From: an uncultured Lachnospiraceae bacterium
GTDB taxonomy: Bacteria > Bacillota > Clostridia > Lachnospirales > Lachnospiraceae
DNA length: 5,266 nt
NCBI GenBank assembly: GCA_910585605.1
Contig: CAJUFL010000110.1
Coordinates: 1-5,266 of the forward strand
Direction: 5' to 3'
In this document: positions 1-4,370 of the stretch, piece after piece
Layout of the letters: each line of letters begins with the position of its first letter
How positions within the stretch are numbered: the stretch's first letter is position 1
Program-made: the position numbers and the translations under genes
Notes under the pieces: generated by a model
What the model saw: only the letters and a program-made list of their open reading frames with translations
Database searches by the model: none
What the model was told of the DNA's origin: nothing

Positions 1-11
1 GTATCATTTTA

Positions 12-33
12 GTTGACACCTTATACGCAAGGA
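12..33 (+). repeat. Left inverted end of the IS (IRL)
   Basis: It starts GTTGACAC and ends CAAGGA, matching the reverse complement of 1329-1350 at 17 of 22 positions. It contains a perfect TTGACA hexamer (13-18) facing into the element, which may act as a -35 box. Confidence 0.85.
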
Positions 34-46
34 TTTGATGTATAAT
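13..46 (+). promoter_or_regulatory. Possible promoter of the transposase genes
   Basis: TTGACA at 13-18 lies in the left IS end and a perfect TATAAT sits at 41-46, but the spacer is 22 bp, well above the usual 16-18. No better -35 exists at normal spacing (18-23 is ACCTTA). The promoter may therefore be weak, or depend on the -10 alone. The -10 box itself is convincing; the pairing is not. Confidence 0.4.
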
Positions 47-72
47 CAAAGAGAAATAAGGAGGCAACTACA

Positions 73-414
73 ATGGCAAAAAAACAACGGAAATACGACA
101 TGGAATATAAGATCCAGGCCGTAAAACTGGCAAAAGAACTTGGCGGTGCAAAAGCGGCTGCCGAATCAGGAATCCCTGAAAACACCATGTATGCATGGAC
201 GAAAGCAGCAAGAGAGGGACGGCTGGATGCCGGCCCCGGTTCCCATACGCCGCAGACGGCCATGAGCCTTACGGAGGAACTGGCCCTCCTCCGCAGACAG
301 GTCAGGGAGCAGGAAAAAGAAATACGCCGCCTGAAAGAGGAAAACGAATTTCTTGAGGAAGCAAGTGCTTTTTTCGCCGCCAGCCGTCGGAAGTCTGCAA
401 AAGGCAGAGAATGA
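73..414 (+). CDS. IS3-family transposase OrfA (HTH, leucine zipper)
   Basis: This 113-residue protein is the DNA-binding subunit of the IS3 transposase; it recognises the IS ends and can be extended into the OrfAB fusion by frameshifting. Residues about 8-50 form the HTH (KYDMEYKIQAVKLAKELGG, then AAAESGIPENTMYAWTKAA). Residues about 66-98 are a heptad-rich coiled coil (LTEELALLRRQVREQEKEI, RRLKEENEFLEEA), as expected for the multimerising zipper. The carboxy end is basic (SRRKSAKGRE). The start is supported by AAGGAGG at 58-64, 8 nt before the ATG. Its stop TGA (412-414) overlaps the OrfB ATG (411-413) as ATGA. Length and layout are normal for the family. Confidence 0.93.
   Translation: MAKKQRKYDMEYKIQAVKLAKELGGAKAAAESGIPENTMYAWTKAAREGRLDAGPGSHTPQTAMSLTEELALLRRQVREQEKEIRRLKEENEFLEEASAFFAASRRKSAKGRE
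369..408 (+). promoter_or_regulatory. Candidate -1 programmed frameshift site (T_TTT_TTC)
   Basis: In the OrfA frame the bases 369-375 read T TTT TTC, which fits the X_XXY_YYZ slippery heptamer. A -1 slip here enters the OrfB frame, which is open from 357 (after a TGA at 354-356) through the OrfB ATG and beyond. A GAGGAA at 355-360, 8 nt upstream, resembles the Shine-Dalgarno-like stimulator known in some IS3 elements. A 5-bp hairpin follows at 394-408 (TCTGC, loop AAAAG, GCAGA), somewhat farther downstream than usual. IS3 elements more often use A_AAA_AAG; a weaker alternative here is the A AAA run at 399-402. The heptamer and frames are seen directly; the shift itself is inferred. Confidence 0.6.
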
Positions 415-1319
415 TGTTTCTTGCCATGAAAACCGGGGACGGCGTTATCAAGGGAAAGATTTCTTTCTACTGCCGGATGCTGAAAGTAACACGGCAGGGA
501 TTTTATAAATATCTGGCAGACAAAGACCGCCCGTGGAAATATCAGGATTTAGCCGACGCCATGCGGGCTATCGCGTCAGAGGATGAATGCAACGACACCT
601 ATGGGCGTATCCGTATGTATCAGGCGCTTCTCCTGAAACAGTCTGAAGATATCCGTATTCCCGGTGAGAGGACGGTCTACCGCGTCATGAAGGAGATTGG
701 ACTCAGCCACCGCCCGAAACGAAAACCCAACGGAATCACTAAAGCTGAACATGAGGCGCGCAAATCCGACGACCTGCTGAAGCGGGATTTCACATCGGCA
801 GAGCCGTTGAAGAAATGCGTTACAGATATAACTGAAATCAAAGCAAAAGACGGAAAACTCTGTGTATCTGCCATATTTGACTGTTTTGATGCCGCAGTCC
901 TGGGACTGGCAATGGATACAAACATGAAAGTGTCATTATGCGAACGGACACTTGACAATGCCGTCCGCTCATATCCGGCACTCAGGGGAGCGGTCATTCA
1001 CTCTGACCGTGGAACACAGTATACCAGTGAAACCTGTCGTAGGGCAGTTGCGAAGTACAGCATTTTCCAAAGCATGAACAGCGCCGGGGGACGCTGCCAT
1101 GACAATGCGCGATGCGAGAGCATGTGGGCGCGGATGAAAGAAGAACTTCTCTACGAACGCCACAATGCAGAAGAAATGACCATTGAGGAACTAAAGACAC
1201 TCATCTGGAGATACTTCATCAGCTACTGGAATAACAGGAGGATATGCTCTGCTAATGAGGGACTTCCCCCTATGGTCAAACGGCAAAGATATTATGAATT
1301 CCTGGGGATTGCAGCATAG
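411..1319 (+). CDS. IS3-family transposase OrfB (DDE integrase domain)
   Basis: This 302-residue catalytic part of the transposase carries out strand cleavage and transfer, normally as an OrfAB fusion. Residues about 15-105 form the amino-terminal HTH-like region (KISFYCRMLKVTRQGFYKYL, then YGRIRMYQALL). Residues about 130-275 form the RNase H-like integrase core, with D139 (VTDIT), D199 (HSDRGTQYTS) and E236 (CHDNARCES). The second Asp and the Glu are separated by 36 residues, one more than the usual 35. The downstream K/R-rich helix (MWARMKEELL) is present. The ATG at 411 overlaps the OrfA stop (ATGA) and has only a weak AAGG (401-404) ahead of it. Translation therefore probably depends on coupling from OrfA or on the -1 shift around 369-375. 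No stop or frameshift interrupts it. Confidence 0.93.
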   Translation: MMFLAMKTGDGVIKGKISFYCRMLKVTRQGFYKYLADKDRPWKYQDLADAMRAIASEDECNDTYGRIRMYQALLLKQSEDIRIPGERTVYRVMKEIGLSHRPKRKPNGITKAEHEARKSDDLLKRDFTSAEPLKKCVTDITEIKAKDGKLCVSAIFDCFDAAVLGLAMDTNMKVSLCERTLDNAVRSYPALRGAVIHSDRGTQYTSETCRRAVAKYSIFQSMNSAGGRCHDNARCESMWARMKEELLYERHNAEEMTIEELKTLIWRYFISYWNNRRICSANEGLPPMVKRQRYYEFLGIAA

Positions 1320-1328
1320 GTACTAATA

Positions 1329-1350
1329 TCCTTGTAAAAAAAGTGTCAAC
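1329..1350 (-). repeat. Right inverted end of the IS (IRR)
   Basis: Read on -, it starts GTTGACAC and ends CAAGGA, matching IRL at 17 of 22 positions. The mismatches fall in its T-rich middle. It lies 9 bp after the OrfB stop codon. Confidence 0.85.
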
Positions 1351-1533
1351 CAATATTGACAATATCATTATTACACCAACCGACAGGGACAGCAAAATCT
1401 GGGCATCGTAACATCAATGGAATTTTACAAAAAGAAGCTGCAGAGGGCTGCACAAGAAAAAGGAATATTTTCATACAACTATCAAACAATACAATTCACG
1501 AATAAATTCAAATCCAATCAATTTCTTGAATAA
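1351..1533 (+). pseudogene. Possible tail of a gene interrupted by the IS
   Basis: Immediately right of the IS end the + strand carries two successive open stretches. One runs from the IS end to a TAA at 1409-1411 and ends in NIIITPTDRDSKIWAS. The other is open from 1360 to the TAA at 1531-1533; it contains an ATG at 1417 that would give 38 residues (MEFYKKKLQRAAQEKGIFS, and so on). Neither has a clear ribosome binding site, and I recognise neither. They look more like residual coding sequence than random AT-rich DNA, and the IS may have cut off the upstream part. The second frame overlaps the end of the convergent iron-sulfur gene by 16 bp. The evidence is weak; this could be ordinary intergenic sequence. 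Confidence 0.25.
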
Positions 1534-2204
1534 ATAATCGAATAACGACATCCAGCTAAACATTTAAGACAAGTAATACATTGATAAACATCTACAATAT
1601 CATCCCGACTTATACCCACTTCCCACTTTTTCCCATGTATTGCTTGCACCGGACAAACTTTGACACATAAATTGCATTCGCCGCATCTGTTAGAAATAAT
1701 TTCAGATTTCACAACATTCAACGGCATATCTGTAAGCACAGAACACATAGAAATTGCTGCTCCATATTTTTCTGTGACCAATAGATTATTTTTTCCAATC
1801 CAACCCAGTCCCGACATTGTCGCTATTTTTTTATGTGGCAATATAGAACTTTTAGTTTTCTCATCGTATTCCCCTCTGAAATCTATGCCCTTTTCAGATT
1901 GTGAAATAGCCTTATACCCCTTTTCTTGGATAATTGCAGCAAGTTCATCAGCCAATTCATCCGTTTTATTGAATATTTCATAACTCAAAAAAACAGTATA
2001 ATCTGTATCTCTTTCATGATTCAATTTATCAATATACTCTTTAGGCAAAACTTTAACTAATAGAACTGCATAAGAAAATCCTCTATTTTCCTCTACGGAT
2101 AATGAGGTAATATCAACAACTTTTATAGTATCTACATGATTTTTTTCTGCAAAATTCTGTATAATTTCTTGCATAACCCCTTCAGTAATCTCCGTTTTCA
2201 TCAC
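1518..2204 (-). CDS. COG1600/QueG-like double [4Fe-4S] cluster protein, short form
   Basis: This 228-residue soluble iron-sulfur protein is related to epoxyqueuosine reductase QueG (COG1600). The family block SGLGWIGKNNLLVTEKYGAA lies at 131-150. Two cluster motifs follow: C174xxC177xxC180xxxC184P and C209xxC212xxC215xxxC219. It lacks the carboxy-terminal HEAT-like part of true QueG (which is usually well above 300 residues) and the QDVCPWN-type second motif, so a role in queuosine synthesis is not assured. Short relatives are common in anaerobes and have no settled substrate. The start is GTG (2204-2202) or the adjacent ATG (2201-2199). No good Shine-Dalgarno is seen; the place where it should be falls in a possible stem (2213-2219). 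A candidate promoter lies at 2341-2368. Family placement is firm; the reaction is unknown. Confidence 0.85.
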   Translation of the reverse strand: MMKTEITEGVMQEIIQNFAEKNHVDTIKVVDITSLSVEENRGFSYAVLLVKVLPKEYIDKLNHERDTDYTVFLSYEIFNKTDELADELAAIIQEKGYKAISQSEKGIDFRGEYDEKTKSSILPHKKIATMSGLGWIGKNNLLVTEKYGAAISMCSVLTDMPLNVVKSEIISNRCGECNLCVKVCPVQAIHGKKWEVGISRDDIVDVYQCITCLKCLAGCRYSIIYSRN

Positions 2205-2212
2205 TCGAACTC

Positions 2213-2269
2213 GGCGTGTTCTTTGCTGTTCTTAACTGTATTTGTTTAAGATTTATACAAATACACGCC
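2213..2269 (-). promoter_or_regulatory. Structured leader near the start of the iron-sulfur gene
   Basis: On the - strand mRNA, GGCGTGT (2269-2263) can pair with ACACGCC (2219-2213). TGTATTTGT (2265-2257) can pair perfectly with ACAAATACA (2245-2237). The two stems share three bases, so they may be alternatives or merge into one bulged hairpin. The proximal arm ends 8 nt before the GTG, exactly where a Shine-Dalgarno would lie. This suggests translational control or an operator, but no known riboswitch class is recognised. Confidence 0.4.
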
Positions 2270-2295
2270 CTTTTTTACTTCTATTACATCATTTA

Positions 2296-2508
2296 TTATG
2301 GCTTGCTGATTTTCTGTTGCCAAAATGTTGCCACGCATTTATTATAGCAAATCCTCATAAATTGGCAACCTGTTTTTAAAATGTTACGCAATAAAAGCCC
2401 ATTTTGAGAGATGGATGTATAAAATATCATCTGCGTCATTTCCATATCTGAAATATCTTGCAAAATAAAGGATTCTAAAAAGCTAAAGCGTAACAAATAA
2501 GCACACAT
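2296..2508 (-). CDS. Doubtful 70-residue hypothetical protein
   Basis: An open frame of 70 codons starts at an ATG (2508), with another 16 open codons before it back to a TAA. The composition (SFLESFILQDISDMEMTQMIF and so on) is not obviously random, but there is no clear ribosome binding site, only AAAGAG directly before the start. It matches no family I recognise. The promoter candidate for the next gene (2341-2368) lies inside its 3' end. It could be a gene remnant or chance. Confidence 0.2.
   Translation of the reverse strand: MCAYLLRFSFLESFILQDISDMEMTQMIFYTSISQNGLLLRNILKTGCQFMRICYNKCVATFWQQKISKP
2341..2368 (-). promoter_or_regulatory. Promoter candidate for the iron-sulfur gene
   Basis: On - it reads TTGCCA (2368-2363), a 16-bp spacer, then TATAAT (2346-2341). 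The match is five of six bases at -35 and perfect at -10. Transcription would start near 2334 and give a leader of about 130 nt before the iron-sulfur gene at 2204. The -35 lies inside one arm of a GTTGCCAA inverted repeat (2362-2369 with 2316-2323), with a further GTTGCCA at 2327-2333, as expected of a regulated promoter. Confidence 0.55.
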
Positions 2509-2647
2509 TTTCTCTTTGATGTCTTTGTCTTTAAAAAAAATACCATTTTACTTCTCTCGAAAAAATAGAAATAACCGCATTTACCCTAAAAACCGTCAAA
2601 TTAATCCGTTATTGTTCCCACCACAATTAGCCTTTTATCCTCCCAAA

Positions 2648-3469
2648 TTATAATCCATCTGGCAACTCTGCAAGTGATATTGCTCTATTTATATCATTTT
2701 CTGATTGCCTTTTCATTGTTATCTGCGCCAACGAAATAATAATATTTTTTAAGTCCCCATATGCTTCATCGGTATAAACATCCTCATGCTCTCTTATCCT
2801 GTTCATTATAGCTAATACAAATTTCAAAAACTGCACTGGTATTACCAAATCTGAAATATCATTCCATCCTGTTATATTTCCATAAGAACGTGCTTTTGCC
2901 TCCATTTTTCTATCGCATATTCCTTTGCAAACACAATAAACTTCTGTATATTTATTCTTCCCACTATTACACCTATAGTAGTCCATATCTTGAACAAATA
3001 CAACTATTCCTTCATATTTGTCCAACATATCTCTATGAAGCAAATCTCTTCCACATACCTTACATCGTAATGGCGCATATTCTGACAATAAATTGGAAGG
3101 TGACTTTAATTCTATTTCATTATAGGATTGTGGAAAAAAACGTCTTATCAGTTTATTAACTTCCCTATTCTCTAGTAAAATTCTTTCTATCTTTTCTCTA
3201 TCAAATATTTCTATCTGATATTTTTCCTTCAGTATCTCAAACTTCCTACTTAATGGCGAACTAACAACCGTGGAGTAAAAACCAATAAATCCGTCACAGT
3301 GGTGGGATTGTATTCTATCTGATATATCTTCTTCATCGCTCACATTAACTGCTGAACCACTATGGATTTTATGTTTACAACTAACTAGCCAACGTATCTC
3401 TGTATCCTTTATAATGCCCGTCCGCCTTTCAGAAATAATTATATCTCTTCCTCCATTCTCCTCATTATA
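2648..3469 (-). pseudogene. Restriction endonuclease-like (Mrr-type) protein, 5'-truncated
   Basis: The frame is open for 273 residues from 3469 down to the TAA at 2648, just after an in-frame TAA at 3472-3470. The coding sequence clearly continues upstream of the only usable internal start (GTG 3343, which would give 231 residues). The 42 residues before that GTG include NGGRDIII and RWLVSCKHK. These look like the catalytic Asp and the x-x-K of a PD-(D/E)XK Mrr-like nuclease core. Further on come DGFIGFYSTV, then IEIFDREKIERIL, then a Cys-rich segment (CKVC at fragment residues 136-139, CVCKGIC at 179-185) that may bind zinc. The expected amino-terminal helices before the first Asp are missing and no ATG exists in the open part, so a defence nuclease has been truncated here. 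A product from GTG 3343 would lack the catalytic core. The nuclease family is inferred from motifs. Confidence 0.65.
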
Positions 3470-3580
3470 TTATTGGCAACAACCCAGGATATAGCAAGTA
3501 ACCTTATAAACGCCTACCGTATAGAACAAAAAGCTACAATATAACAACTTCAACACACAATCTCTTTTTGAACACTTTTA
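3470..3580. other. Short intergenic stretch between nuclease fragment and palindrome
   Basis: On - an open stretch in the same frame as the nuclease fragment runs from about 3573 to the TAA at 3472-3470. With a GTG or TTG start near 3553 it would encode roughly 28 hydrophobic residues ending YKVTCYILGCCQ. No convincing ribosome binding site precedes it. I regard it as noncoding or as a possible tiny ORF, not as the lost nuclease amino terminus. Confidence 0.3.
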
Positions 3581-3604
3581 TTACATGGTGCTAGCACCAT
3601 GTAA
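3581..3604. promoter_or_regulatory. Perfect 24-bp palindrome, copy 1 (operator-like)
   Basis: The core ACATGGTGCTAGCACCATGT (3583-3602) is a perfect 20-bp palindrome extended here by TT/AA to 24 bp. The same 20-bp core recurs at 4292-4311. In both copies CTAAGGAAA follows 11 bp downstream on + (here 3614-3622). On - it lies between TTTACA and TAATAA at 16-bp spacing, which would place a dimeric repressor site inside a promoter spacer. There is no T tract, so it is not a terminator. The regulator is not in the window. Confidence 0.6.
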
Positions 3605-3619
3605 ATATTACGCCTAAGG

Positions 3620-3644
3620 AAAAAGAGGCAGTTTTATCTGCCCC
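3620..3644 (-). terminator. Intrinsic terminator of yjdF
   Basis: On - the sequence GGGGCAG (3644-3638), loop ATAAAA, CTGCCTC (3631-3625) forms a 7-bp stem with one G-T pair, followed directly by TTTTT (3624-3620). The yjdF stop codon TAA (3636-3634) lies in the loop, so the last codons of the gene form the terminator stem. Confidence 0.85.
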
Positions 3645-4050
3645 TATGCTTCTCTTTCCTTTTCTGCTGTTTCAGTTCAAACTGCCGCAGCTTCTCTGCT
3701 TCCCGTTTCTCCCGGCTCACAGTCTTGCGCTCAATTTTCAACTGCTCCTGCTGTAATTTCAAAGCCTGTTGCGATTTTGTACCTATCCCGGTATTCTGTA
3801 TCTGTTTCCTTACCTCTCGCTGTGCCCGTTTAGGATTGCAGCTTGTTTCTTTTACATCAGTTGCCACAGCCGGACTAAATCGTAGCCGATAGTAATTTTT
3901 CAAAACGAACTCATATATCTCATAGTCTTTTGGTTCTGTGCCAAACGTAACCTTACACACAGACAGCTTTCCGTCCAATACACGTTCAAACACTCCCACC
4001 CAAAATGGTTCTTCAAAATATACTGTCAGCTTTCCCGAAACTTTGTCCAT
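3634..4050 (-). CDS. yjdF: YjdF family protein (DUF2992)
   Basis: This 138-residue protein starts MDKVSGKLTVYFEEPFWVGV, has the family block VCKVTFGTEPKDYEIYEFVL at 31-50, and continues with YYRLRFSPAV. Residues about 70-138 are very basic and predicted coiled coil (KRAQREVRKQIQNTGIGTKS, then LKLQQEQLKIERK, ending QKRKEKHRGR). The biochemical role of YjdF is unknown. In Firmicutes these genes commonly sit behind the yjdF riboswitch, which binds azaaromatic compounds, so a role in coping with such molecules has been proposed. The start is set by TAAGGAGG (4065-4058), 7 nt before ATG. The gene appears monocistronic: riboswitch leader upstream, terminator overlapping the stop. Length is close to that of other family members. 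It is somewhat richer in G+C than the flanking genes. Confidence 0.92.
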   Translation of the reverse strand: MDKVSGKLTVYFEEPFWVGVFERVLDGKLSVCKVTFGTEPKDYEIYEFVLKNYYRLRFSPAVATDVKETSCNPKRAQREVRKQIQNTGIGTKSQQALKLQQEQLKIERKTVSREKREAEKLRQFELKQQKRKEKHRGR

Positions 4051-4057
4051 GACAATT

Positions 4058-4065
4058 CCTCCTTA
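4058..4065 (-). promoter_or_regulatory. yjdF ribosome binding site, target of anti-SD
   Basis: TAAGGAGG on -, 7 nt before the yjdF ATG. It is perfectly complementary to CCTCCTTA at 4106-4099 in the leader, so it can be sequestered in an 8-bp helix. Confidence 0.8.
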
Positions 4066-4090
4066 AAATAATTGTGATGAACAAAGAATG

Positions 4091-4188
4091 GACGACCCTA
4101 AGGAGGGAGGGCTACTTACACCATGATGGTGCGACTGGACTACCTACCAGTTCTACAAGATTGCCTTGCGTTGTGTTTTTATCTTTGC
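4091..4188 (-). ncRNA. yjdF riboswitch (azaaromatic-sensing leader)
   Basis: The leader upstream of yjdF contains compact hairpins on -. These are CAAG/CTTG around 4168-4156, ACTGG (4151-4147) with CCAGT (4138-4134), CACC/GGTG (4131-4128 with 4122-4119), and CCCT (4111-4108) with AGGG (4099-4096). The last holds CCTCCTTA (4106-4099), perfectly complementary to the yjdF Shine-Dalgarno. When the CCCT/AGGG stem forms, most of this anti-SD is held in the loop; otherwise it can cover the RBS. Location directly before yjdF, size and multi-hairpin design fit the yjdF RNA class, known to bind azaaromatic ligands and act largely on translation. I identify it by context and structure rather than by alignment; the ends are approximate. 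Confidence 0.75.
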
Positions 4189-4194
4189 TTCTAT

Positions 4195-4203
4195 ATATTA
4201 CCA
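4195..4203 (-). promoter_or_regulatory. Extended -10 promoter candidate for yjdF
   Basis: On - TGG precedes TAATAT (TGn plus four of six bases), which would start RNA near 4188, right before the riboswitch. No good -35 lies 16-18 bp upstream. An alternative is TTGCGG (4253-4248), 17 bp, TATTTT (4230-4225). Neither is strong. Confidence 0.3.
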
Positions 4204-4269
4204 TATAAACGTGTATTCTCTATAAAAATATGGCAATCTGCTTATTACCGCAAACTGCCACATTATCAT
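4198..4269 (-). CDS. Possible 23-residue small ORF upstream of the yjdF riboswitch
   Basis: On - AAGGGG (4278-4273) is followed by two in-frame ATGs, 3 and 9 nt away (4269 and 4263); the second has near-ideal spacing. The frame encodes MIMWQFAVISRLPYFYREYT and ends FIW before TAA at 4200-4198. The peptide is aromatic and hydrophobic, unlike any family I know. It lies between the copy-2 palindrome and the riboswitch. It would be translated only if transcription begins at or near the palindrome. It may be a leader peptide, a small membrane protein, or chance. Confidence 0.25.
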   Translation of the reverse strand: MIMWQFAVISRLPYFYREYTFIW

Positions 4270-4291
4270 TTTCCCCTTATTTGCATTAACT

Positions 4292-4311
4292 ACATGGTGC
4301 TAGCACCATGT
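4292..4311. promoter_or_regulatory. Perfect 20-bp palindrome, copy 2 (operator-like)
   Basis: ACATGGTGCTAGCACCATGT, identical to the core of copy 1 at 3583-3602. CTAAGGAAA follows 11 bp to the right (4323-4331), as in copy 1. On - it lies directly after a TTGAAC (4315-4310) and before TAGTTA/GTTAAT (4292-4285), so the site would again fall in a promoter spacer, read towards yjdF. A dimeric regulator of TetR, MarR or MerR type is a reasonable guess, but none is encoded here. Confidence 0.6.
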
Positions 4312-4370
4312 TCAAATCACTACTAAGGAAATTCATATCCCTCTTTCCCCCAGACCGAAAGGCGGTACTG

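Larger units (their letters stand above)
12..1350 (+). mobile_element. IS3-family insertion sequence, complete
   Basis: About 1.34 kb bounded by 22-bp imperfect inverted ends (12-33 and 1329-1350, 17 of 22 positions match, outer 8 bp identical: GTTGACAC/GTGTCAAC). Inside are two overlapping frames typical of the family: OrfA with an HTH and a leucine zipper, and OrfB with a DDE integrase domain in the -1 register. Both frames are intact, so the element may be active. Its base composition is richer in G+C than the AT-rich DNA to the right, consistent with recent arrival. The exact tips could shift by 1-2 bp, since IS3-family ends usually begin with TG. I found no 3-5 bp target duplication at any plausible tip. 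The IS3 family assignment is secure; the subgroup is not assigned. Confidence 0.9.
2205..2647. other. Intergenic stretch between the iron-sulfur gene and the nuclease fragment
   Basis: About 440 AT-rich bases. They hold the leader and promoter described at 2213-2368 and one open - frame (2296-2508) listed separately as doubtful. Downstream of the nuclease fragment (2520-2647) I see no terminator-like hairpin with a T tract on either strand, only homopolymeric A/T runs around 2530-2570. Confidence 0.6.

Noticed and set aside
677..1200. Three minus-strand ORFs inside OrfB
   Set aside because: They are antisense shadows of a clear transposase gene, with no RBS and no family features.
2..1369. 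TATCATT on both sides of the IS (2-8 and 1363-1369) as a target duplication
   Set aside because: The copies lie at different distances from the IS ends (4 and 12 bp), and the IS3 family makes 3-5 bp duplications directly at the ends.
1660..1983. Plus-strand ORF of 107 codons
   Set aside because: It is antisense to the iron-sulfur gene; its open frame is a by-product of that coding sequence.
2890..3159. Plus-strand ORF of 89 codons
   Set aside because: It is antisense to the nuclease fragment, with composition typical of a reverse-strand shadow.
4118..4132. GCACCATCATGGTGT as a third copy of the palindrome
   Set aside because: It shares CACCAT/ATGGTG half-sites but in the opposite order, and it is explained as a hairpin of the riboswitch leader.
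3583..4311. The palindrome pair as inverted ends of a mobile element carrying yjdF
   Set aside because: No transposase or recombinase lies between them, there is no target duplication, and each copy is itself a full palindrome, which fits operators better.
4123..4326. Plus-strand ORF of 67 codons across the yjdF leader
   Set aside because: It has an AAGGAGGGAGG ahead of it (4100-4110), but this is the reverse complement of the anti-Shine-Dalgarno segment of the riboswitch. The encoded peptide has no family features.
4352..4367. ACCG/CGGT hairpin downstream of the Cys-rich gene as a terminator
   Set aside because: The stem is only 4 bp and no T tract follows on either strand.
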